Shown here: in pieces, positions 1-5,354 of the stretch
Layout: each line of letters begins with the position of its first letter
Position numbering within the stretch: the first letter of the stretch is position 1
Source: Oscillospiraceae bacterium
Lineage (GTDB): Bacteria; Bacillota; Clostridia; Oscillospirales; Oscillospiraceae
Length of the DNA: 12,584 nucleotides
NCBI GenBank assembly: GCA_017480395.1
Contig: JAFVAS010000058.1
Span: forward strand, 1-12,584
Reading direction: 5' to 3'
Translations under genes and position numbers: made by a program
Notes under the pieces: generated by a model
Seen by the model: only the letters and a program-made list of their open reading frames with translations
What the model was told of the DNA's origin: nothing
Database searches by the model: none

Positions 1-372
1 AACTGCGCCTTCGCCAACTCCGGCGAGGCGGACATGGTCATGGCCCTGCGGGGCAGAAAAATCTTCCCCCGCGTCCACATTGAGGAGGGGGACGGGGTGT
101 GCTACGCCGTCTCCTGCCGCCATTGCCGGGACCCGCTGTGTGTCCGGGGGTGCATCTCCGGCGCGCTGTCCGTTCGGGACGGCCGGGTGTGCATCGACCA
201 CGACAAGTGCGTGGGCTGCCTGACCTGCGTGCTGCTGTGCCCCTACGGGGCGGTGGCCCCGGGGCCGGACGGGGCGGCCATGAAGTGCGAGCTGTGCCTG
301 GAGAACGCCTGCGGCACCCCGGCCTGCGCCGCGGGATGTCCCAACGGGGCCATCGTGTATGAGGAGAGGTGA
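1..372 (+). CDS. 4Fe-4S dicluster polyferredoxin subunit, 5' partial
   Basis: This is an electron-transfer protein with several [4Fe-4S] clusters, of the HycB/DmsB/CooF type. The frame is open from base 1, so the true start and the first CxxCxxC motif lie upstream; the Cys in the first two visible codons is probably the last ligand of that group. Visible cysteine groups are CRHCRDPLCVRGC (about 75-155), CVGCLTCVLLCP (about 207-243) and CELC...C...C..GC (about 286-342), ending in GCPNGAIVYEER. That is enough for three or four clusters. The stop at 370-372 lies only 5 bases before the start of the FAD oxidoreductase, and the gene's last codons carry that gene's ribosome binding site. Inferred role: to relay electrons between the flavoprotein reductase and the glutamate synthase core. 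A link to another oxidoreductase is less likely given the neighbours. Confidence 0.88.
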   Translation, partial: NCAFANSGEADMVMALRGRKIFPRVHIEEGDGVCYAVSCRHCRDPLCVRGCISGALSVRDGRVCIDHDKCVGCLTCVLLCPYGAVAPGPDGAAMKCELCLENACGTPACAAGCPNGAIVYEER

Positions 373-377
373 GAGGG

Positions 378-1610
378 ATGAAGCGATATGTCATCATCGG
401 CGGCGGCATCGCCGGGATCAACTGCGTCGAGGGCATCCGCAGCCTGGACGCGGAGGGGGAGATCACCCTGATCTCCGCCGAGGCGGAGTCCAACTATGGC
501 CGTCCCCTGATCTCCTACTACCTGGAGGGCAGGACAGATCGGGCCCACATGAGCTACCGGGGCGGGGACTTTTACGACCGCAACCGGGTTGCCGCCCTCC
601 ACGGCGTGAGCGCCGAAAAAATCGATCCGACAGCCCAAACCGTCACCCTCTCCGACGGGCGGGTGCTGCCCTATGACGCCCTCTGTGTCGCCGCCGGGTC
701 CCGGCCCTTTGTGCCCCCCTTCCCGGGGCTGGACACGGTGGAGACGAAGTTCAGCTTCATGACCCTGGCCGACGCCCGGGGGCTGGAGGCGGCGGTGACC
801 CCGGAGAGCCGGGTGCTCATCGTGGGGGCGGGCCTGATCGGCCTCAAGTGTGCGGAGGGCCTGCGGAATCGGGCCAAGAGCATCACCGTCTGCGACCTGG
901 CCCCCTATGTGCTCTCCAGCATTCTGCAGCCCGACAGCGCCGCCATCGTGGAGCGCCACCTGGCGCGCAGCGGCATCGAGCTGCTGCTGGGGGACAGCGC
1001 CGCCCGGTTTGAGGGCAACGTGGCCACCATGAACAGCGGAAAACGGGTGGAGTTTGACGTGCTGGTGCTGGCCATCGGCGTGCGGCCCAACACCGCCCTG
1101 ATCTCCGACGCGGGGGGCGCCGTTAACCGGGGGATCATCATCAACGATCGTATGGCAACCACCATTCCCGACATCTATGCCGCCGGGGACTGCGTGGAGT
1201 CCCCGGACAGCGTCACCGGGGAGACCGGTCTCATCGCCATTCTCCCCAACGCCGCCCGGCAGGGCCGCGTCGCCGGGATCAATATGGCCGGGGGCGGCGA
1301 GGTGTTTGCGCAGGGGATGCGCCTGAACTCCATCGGCTTCTTCGGCCTGCATCTGATGACCGCCGGGAGCTATGACTGCGAGGTGTATGAGGAGGTTGAC
1401 GACACCGGCTGCAAAAAGCTCTTTGTGAAGGAGGGCCGCCTGAGCGGCTTCATCATCCTGGGGGATGTGTCCCGGGTGGGCATCTACACCGCTCTGATCC
1501 GGGAAAAGCGGCCCCTGGAGGAGATCGACTTCGACCTGGTGCGAAAAAATCCGTCTCTGCTGCCCTTTGGGGCAAGTTATCGTGCGCAAAAACTGGGAGG
1601 TGTGGTATAA
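378..1610 (+). CDS. FAD-dependent NAD(P)H oxidoreductase, probable glutamate synthase reductase subunit
   Basis: A two-dinucleotide-binding flavoprotein (Pyr_redox_2 family, NirB/rubredoxin-reductase type) of 410 residues. The N-terminal FAD-binding Rossmann motif is GGGIAG (residues 7-12), followed by the substrate-side motif YGRPLISYYL. The NAD(P)H-binding motif IVGAGLIG lies at 148-155, and the second FAD motif, IYAAGDC, ends at residue 272. The last ~100 residues resemble the C-terminal domain of NADH:rubredoxin reductase-like proteins. I chose ATG 378 because GAGGAGAGG (361-369) sits 8 bases upstream and the FAD fold begins at once; a GTG at 369 in the same frame adds only three residues. 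The stop overlaps the next gene by one base (TAATG). In this context it most likely oxidises NAD(P)H and feeds electrons through the neighbouring ferredoxin to glutamate synthase. It replaces the classical GltD subunit but lacks GltD's fused Fe-S domain, which here is a separate gene. Confidence 0.87.
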   Translation: MKRYVIIGGGIAGINCVEGIRSLDAEGEITLISAEAESNYGRPLISYYLEGRTDRAHMSYRGGDFYDRNRVAALHGVSAEKIDPTAQTVTLSDGRVLPYDALCVAAGSRPFVPPFPGLDTVETKFSFMTLADARGLEAAVTPESRVLIVGAGLIGLKCAEGLRNRAKSITVCDLAPYVLSSILQPDSAAIVERHLARSGIELLLGDSAARFEGNVATMNSGKRVEFDVLVLAIGVRPNTALISDAGGAVNRGIIINDRMATTIPDIYAAGDCVESPDSVTGETGLIAILPNAARQGRVAGINMAGGGEVFAQGMRLNSIGFFGLHLMTAGSYDCEVYEEVDDTGCKKLFVKEGRLSGFIILGDVSRVGIYTALIREKRPLEEIDFDLVRKNPSLLPFGASYRAQKLGGVV

Positions 1611-2341
1611 TGAAGGAAATTGACGCCAACCAGGTGAACTACCTGGAGCTGGGCCAGACCATCCGGTCGCTGGGGGGCGAGGTGGCGGTGCGCAACTGCC
1701 TGGGCCACCGCTTCATCGGCGCGGGGCTGAGGGACATGACGCTTCAGCTCTACGGCATCCCCGGCAACGCCCTGGGGGCCTACCTGGACGGAGCGAAAAT
1801 CGTGGTGCACGGCAACGCCCAGGACGCGGTGGGGGACACCATGAACGCGGGCAGAATCGTGATCCACGGCGACATCGGGGACACCGCGGGCTATGCCATG
1901 CGGGGCGGCGAGATCTTTGTCCGGGGGGACGCGGGCTACCGCGCCGGCATCCACATGAAGGAGTATCAGGAGCACATCCCCGTCATGATCATCGGCGGCC
2001 GGGCGGGCAGCTTCCTGGGGGAGTATCAGGCCGGAGGCATCCTGGTGGTGCTGGGGCTGCACGACGGCGGGGAGGAGAAAAGACCCATCGTCAGCAACTA
2101 TCCCTGCACCGGGATGCACGGCGGCAGGCTCTTCCTGCGCTCCGCCTGCGAGGACATTCTGTTCCCCGACCAGGTGACGCCCCGCCCCGCCACGGCGGAG
2201 GATCTGGCGGTTCTCGCGCCCTACCTGCGCAGCTACGCCCGGGAGTTTGGGCTGGACTTTGACGCCCTGATGGACGCCCCCTACACCGTCGTCACCCCCG
2301 GCAGCAAAAACCCCTATCAACAGATGTACGTGGCAAACTGA
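1610..2341 (+). CDS. GXGXG-domain protein, stand-alone C-terminal domain of glutamate synthase large subunit
   Basis: A 243-residue protein equal to the third module of glutamate synthase (the GltB C-terminal GXGXG domain; the separate GltB3-type subunit of archaea and many Clostridia). Residues about 48-150 carry the periodic glycine pattern of the right-handed beta-helix, for example NALGAYLDGAKIVVHGNAQD, then GDTMNAGRIVIHGD and GDTAGYAMRGGEIFVRGDAG. In the full enzyme this domain packs against the amidotransferase and FMN domains and helps shape the ammonia channel; it has no catalytic residues of its own. The start is ATG 1610, overlapping the preceding stop by one base, with GGGAGG (1595-1600) 9 bases upstream, so translational coupling is likely. 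The amidotransferase and FMN-binding modules are not in the window and are expected upstream of base 1. The family call is firm; the subunit role is inferred from context. Confidence 0.9.
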   Translation: MKEIDANQVNYLELGQTIRSLGGEVAVRNCLGHRFIGAGLRDMTLQLYGIPGNALGAYLDGAKIVVHGNAQDAVGDTMNAGRIVIHGDIGDTAGYAMRGGEIFVRGDAGYRAGIHMKEYQEHIPVMIIGGRAGSFLGEYQAGGILVVLGLHDGGEEKRPIVSNYPCTGMHGGRLFLRSACEDILFPDQVTPRPATAEDLAVLAPYLRSYAREFGLDFDALMDAPYTVVTPGSKNPYQQMYVAN

Positions 2342-2375
2342 GCGCGGAAAACAGCGGGTTTGCGGATTTTCAACA

Positions 2376-2392
2376 TCTCCGGCAAGCGGAGA
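2376..2392 (+). other. Small hairpin just before the glutamine synthetase ribosome binding site
   Basis: TCTCCG (2376-2381), a five-base loop (2382-2386) and CGGAGA (2387-2392) form a six-base-pair stem that touches the AAGGAGG site at 2392-2398. It lies in the 66-base spacer between the GXGXG gene and the synthetase gene. The loop does not match the ANTAR-target hexaloop (A at position 1, G at position 4). It could tune translation of the synthetase or mark an mRNA processing end, or be a chance pairing in GC-rich DNA. Confidence 0.3.
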
Positions 2393-2407
2393 AGGAGGCA
2401 GAACACC

Positions 2408-3619
2408 ATGAAGATGACCCGGGAAGAAGTGCTGCAATATGTGCAGGAGGAGGACGTGAAGTTTATCCGGCTGGCCTTCTGCGACGTCTACGGGCGGCAG
2501 AAGAATGTGGCGGTGATGCCCGCCGAGCTGCGCCGCGCCCTGGAGGATGGCGTCGTCATCGACGGCTCCGCCATTCCGGGCTTCTCCGACCGGGTGCACT
2601 CCGATCTGATTCTGCGCCCCGACCCCACCACCCTGACGGAGATGCCCTGGCGGCCCCAGCACGGTCGGGTGGTGCACCTGTTCTGCGACGTGGAGAACCC
2701 CGATGGCACGCCCTTCCCGGCGGACACGCGCCATGTGCTGCGCCAGGCCGTCCACGCCGCGGCGGAGCAGGGGATCATCTTTGATCTCGGCTCAGAGATC
2801 GAGTTCTATCTCTTCCGCCTGGACGAGGACGGCCAGCCCACAAAAATCCCCCACGACACCGCCGGATATATGGACATCGCCCCGGAGGATCGGGGGGAGA
2901 ACGTGCGACGGGAGATCTGCCTGACCCTGGAGCGCATGGGCATTCAGCCCGAGAGCTCCCACCACGAGTGCGGCCCCGGCCAGAACGAGATCGACTTCCG
3001 CTATGCCGAGGCGCTGGCGGCGGCGGACAACGCGGTGCTGTTCCAGGCGGTGGTCAAGACCATCGCCGCCCAGAACGGCCTCTGGGCCGACTTCTCCCCC
3101 CGCCCCCTGGAGGAGCACGAGGGCAACGGCATGCACATCAACCTCTCCGCCCGCAGCGCCGACGGCACCGACGTGCTGCCCTGGCTGATCGGGGGCATTC
3201 TGGACAAGGTGCCGGAGATGACCCTCTTCCTCAACCCCAGCGAGCGCTCCTACGCCCGCCTGGGCCGGGACAAGGCTGCGGGCTATGCCGCCTGGGGGCG
3301 CGAGAACCGCTCCCAGCTCATCCGGGTTCCGGCCGGGCCCGCCGCCCACCGGCGGCTGGAGCTGCGCTCCCCCGATCCCCAGGCCAACCCTTATCTGGCC
3401 TTCGCCCTGACCATCTACGCCGGACTTTACGGCATCCGGGCGCGCCTGCCGCTGCCGGAGGAGGCCCGGTTTGACAGCTTTACCGCCCCGTCCGAGCAGC
3501 TGGCCCCCTACCGCAGGCTGCCCGCCACCCGGGCGGAGGCGGCGCGTCTGGCGGGCCAGAGCGAGTTTGTCCGCGCCCATCTGCCCCAGGCGCTGATCGA
3601 CGCCTATTGCGGGCGCTGA
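2408..3619 (+). CDS. Glutamine synthetase, short type I-like, with altered flap residue
   Basis: A type I glutamine synthetase-fold protein of 403 residues; usual GSI enzymes have about 440-470. The family reaction is ATP + glutamate + ammonia to glutamine. Recognisable elements in order: beta-grasp region with DGSAIPGFS (52-60), GSEIEF (128-133, metal ligands E130 and E132), HHECGPGQNEIDF (185-197, E187 and E194), GNGMH (239-243, H243), ENRSQLIRVP (299-308, R301 and R306), RRLELR (315-320) and NPYLAFA (327-333). The flap that normally reads EAP reads KAA here (K289, codon 3272-3274), so the catalytic flap Glu (E327 in the Salmonella enzyme) is Lys. The C-terminus lacks about 40 residues, and there is no adenylylation-loop Tyr motif. 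ATG 2408 is chosen because AAGGAGG (2392-2398) precedes it by 9 bases; an in-frame upstream ATG at 2360 lacks a good site. Co-transcription with glutamate synthase parts and an ANTAR gene points to nitrogen assimilation. An inactive or regulatory paralogue is the alternative. Confidence 0.88.
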   Translation: MKMTREEVLQYVQEEDVKFIRLAFCDVYGRQKNVAVMPAELRRALEDGVVIDGSAIPGFSDRVHSDLILRPDPTTLTEMPWRPQHGRVVHLFCDVENPDGTPFPADTRHVLRQAVHAAAEQGIIFDLGSEIEFYLFRLDEDGQPTKIPHDTAGYMDIAPEDRGENVRREICLTLERMGIQPESSHHECGPGQNEIDFRYAEALAAADNAVLFQAVVKTIAAQNGLWADFSPRPLEEHEGNGMHINLSARSADGTDVLPWLIGGILDKVPEMTLFLNPSERSYARLGRDKAAGYAAWGRENRSQLIRVPAGPAAHRRLELRSPDPQANPYLAFALTIYAGLYGIRARLPLPEEARFDSFTAPSEQLAPYRRLPATRAEAARLAGQSEFVRAHLPQALIDAYCGR

Positions 3620-3654
3620 CGCCCCGCAATCCACAGGAAAGGAGGGAGCGGGCC

Positions 3655-4260
3655 ATGACCTTTCGGGAGCAGACTTACAGCGTGCTGCTGGTATCGTCGG
3701 CGGAGAAGCTGAACGACTCCATCCTGGCGCTGCTCCCCGGGACGGACTATTACCCGGTCACGGTGGTTCGGAGCGATTCCGCCGCCCGCCGCCGGCTGCT
3801 GGAGCAGGAGTTCGATCTAGTGATCGTCAACGCGCCGCTGCCGGATGAGTTTGGCGCCCGGCTGGCGATGGACGCCTGCCAGGACACCCAGTCCGGCGTG
3901 CTGCTGCTGGTGAAGCGGGAGATCTATGACGAGGTGTACGACCAGGCGCTGCTCTCCGGGGTGGTGGTGCTGGCCAAGCCCACCTCCGCCCAGCTGGTGG
4001 GACAGAGCCTGCGGGCCCTGTGCGCCATCCGGGAGCGGCTGCGCCGCCGGGAGGAGAGGACCGCCACGCTGGAGGAGAAGGTGACCCAGCTGCGGCTGGT
4101 CAACCGGGCCAAGTGGCTGCTCATCGAGCGGGAGGGGCTGACCGAGCCGGAGGCCCACCGGCAGATCGAGAAGACCGCCATGGACCGCCGCCTGCCCAAG
4201 GATCAGATCGCCCGGGAGATCATCGGGCGGTACGCGGCGTCGGCGTCGGAACAATCATAA
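3655..4260 (+). CDS. ANTAR-domain RNA-binding antiterminator with degenerate receiver domain
   Basis: A 201-residue regulator. Residues about 8-122 form a response-regulator-like domain, 123-148 a charged probable coiled-coil linker, and about 137-193 an ANTAR domain, recognised by LVNRAKWLLIEREGLTEPEA followed by the TAMDRR and IAREII segments. ANTAR proteins bind paired RNA hairpins in leaders and prevent transcription termination, often in nitrogen-utilisation operons. The receiver part lacks its signalling residues: the acidic pair is SS (14-15) and the phosphoacceptor Asp is Asn (N59 in VIVNAPLPD), although K108 (AKP) is kept. Control by a partner protein or ligand is therefore more likely than phosphorylation. 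The start is ATG 3655, with AAAGGAGGG (3638-3646) 8 bases upstream; an upstream in-frame extension to 3607 overlaps the synthetase gene and has no domain content. As last gene of the operon it probably acts on a leader upstream of base 1 or elsewhere. Confidence 0.87.
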   Translation: MTFREQTYSVLLVSSAEKLNDSILALLPGTDYYPVTVVRSDSAARRRLLEQEFDLVIVNAPLPDEFGARLAMDACQDTQSGVLLLVKREIYDEVYDQALLSGVVVLAKPTSAQLVGQSLRALCAIRERLRRREERTATLEEKVTQLRLVNRAKWLLIEREGLTEPEAHRQIEKTAMDRRLPKDQIAREIIGRYAASASEQS

Positions 4261-4296
4261 ACGGCATGTCTCTTCTGGATGAGAGACATGCCGTTT
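4259..4296. terminator. Strong intrinsic terminator, probably bidirectional
   Basis: A perfect 15-bp stem pairs 4259-4273 with 4282-4296 around an eight-base loop, TCTGGATG. It overlaps the last bases of the ANTAR stop codon. The plus side ends in TTTT. On the minus strand the stem is followed by TTTAT, so it can also end the SDR transcript arriving from the other side. Confidence 0.85.
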
Positions 4297-4327
4297 TGCG
4301 TAATGGGTAAAGCGATGCAGTGGGATG

Positions 4328-5067
4328 TTAGATCACAAATCCTCCGTTGGGGGCGAGCACCTGGCCGGTGAGGTAGCTTGCGTTCTCCGAACAGAGGAAG
4401 CGGATGCAGCGGGCCACCTCGTCGGCGGTGCCGATGCGGCCCATGGGGGCCTCCTCCGCCAGGGCGGAGAGATCCTCGGCGGTGAGATGTGCGTTCATGT
4501 CCGTGGCGATGACGCCGGGGCGACGCAGTTGACCCGGATGCCGGAGGGGGCGACCTCCTTGGCCAGCGCCTTGGTGAAGGCGATGACCGCCCCCTTGGCC
4601 GCGGAGTAGGCCACCTCGCAGCTGCCCCCCACCTGGCCCCACATGGAGCTGAGGGTGACGATGCTGCCCCGCTGCTGCCGGATGAAGTGGGGCAGGGCGG
4701 CGCGGACGGTGTAGAACATCCCGTCCACATTGGTGGAGAAGACGGCGCGCCACGCCTCGTCGGTGACGTGGGTCAGCACGTCCTGGGGCAGGGCGACCCC
4801 GGCGTTGCACACCAGCGCGTCCGGCTCCCCCAGCTCCTGCACCGCCGCCTCCACAAAGGCGGCGGCCTGGTTCGGGTCGGAGACGTCAGCCCGGTAGGCC
4901 AGGGCGCTGACGCCCCGCTGCCGCATGGCGGAATAGAGCTCCTGGGCCTGGGTCTCCTGCTCCCGATAGCAGAAGGCCACGTCCCAGCCCCGGCGGGCAA
5001 AGCTCCAGGCGGTGGCGGCGCCGATGCCCCGGCTGCCCCCGGTCAGAATCAGGGTGCTCAAATCCAA
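4328..5067 (-). pseudogene. SDR-family oxidoreductase (FabG-like), single-base frameshift
   Basis: A short-chain dehydrogenase/reductase, an NAD(P)H-dependent oxidoreductase resembling 3-oxoacyl-ACP reductase. Frame one (5067 down to about 4515) gives TGGSRGIG near residue 10 (cofactor binding), NAG (88-90), the catalytic Ser in SSMWG (140-144) and YSAAK (154-158), up to RVNCVAP (184). The protein then jumps frame: GVIATDMNAHL through LTGQVLAPNGGFVI is encoded in the next frame down to the stop at 4328. Restoring one base (one C on the plus strand near 4515-4516) would give a normal ~246-residue protein. Either the gene is freshly inactivated or the base is a sequencing error. The start is probably TTG 5067 or TTG 5061; AAAGGAAGGA (5077-5068) suits the latter slightly better. 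FabG-like SDRs are too broad to name a substrate. Confidence 0.85.
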
Positions 5068-5127
5068 TCCTTCCTTTCCCCTCGGCGGTCGGATTTGCGC
5101 CGCCGTGTGTTCTCTTTGGTAAAATTT

Positions 5128-5156
5128 ATTCTAGCATGGAAACGGCGTCGAAACAA
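5128..5156 (-). promoter_or_regulatory. Sigma-A promoter of the SDR gene
   Basis: Read on the minus strand, TTGTTT (5156-5151), a 17-base spacer and TAGAAT (5133-5128) form a good vegetative promoter. Transcription would begin near 5121, leaving about 55 bases of leader before the TTG start. No other promoter-like pair stands out upstream of this gene. Confidence 0.6.
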
Positions 5157-5209
5157 GACAGCTTAGCATCAACCTTTAAGAATGCACAAAAAATATGGAA
5201 ATTTGACGG

Positions 5210-5233
5210 GTTTCATTTGTGAAAAAATGAAAC
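5210..5233. repeat. Perfect 9-bp inverted repeat, candidate operator
   Basis: GTTTCATTT (5210-5218) and AAATGAAAC (5225-5233) are exact reverse complements separated by six bases, GTGAAA. The element ends 6 bases upstream of the -35 box of the EF-G-like gene and lies about 55 bases from the SDR -35. That position suits an activator or divergent-repressor site. A transcribed hairpin is less likely because no gene clearly reads into it and no T-run follows. Confidence 0.55.
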
Positions 5234-5239
5234 TATCTC

Positions 5240-5268
5240 TTGTATTATCTCCATATCTGATATATAAT
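5240..5268 (+). promoter_or_regulatory. Sigma-A promoter of the EF-G-like gene
   Basis: TTGTAT (5240-5245), a 17-base spacer and a perfect TATAAT (5263-5268). The predicted start near 5275 gives an ~80-base leader. Within the leader, ATAGCAAG (5289-5296) can pair with CTTG (5302-5305) and, past a two-base bulge, CTAT (5308-5311), making a small hairpin before the ribosome binding site. Confidence 0.75.
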
Positions 5269-5354
5269 ATCACTAATCATGGATGGAAATAGCAAGTTTT
5301 GCTTGTACTATTCGCCCACGAGCAACCTATCTTGATATAAGGAGAGAAACGATT

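Noticed and set aside
2376..2392. Hairpin before the synthetase gene as an ANTAR target element
   Set aside because: The loop has five bases and lacks the A1/G4 hexaloop pattern, there is only one hairpin, and no terminator follows. A real target is more likely in the operon leader outside the window.
3622..3654. CCCGC/GCGGG pairing flanking the ANTAR gene's ribosome binding site
   Set aside because: The stem is only five pairs, in GC-rich DNA, and would leave the AAAGGAGGG site in a large open loop, so no clear regulatory effect is expected.
5203..5208. TTGACG as an alternative -35 box for the EF-G-like gene
   Set aside because: No TATAAT-like sequence lies 16-18 bases downstream; the TTGTAT/TATAAT pair at 5240-5268 is far better.
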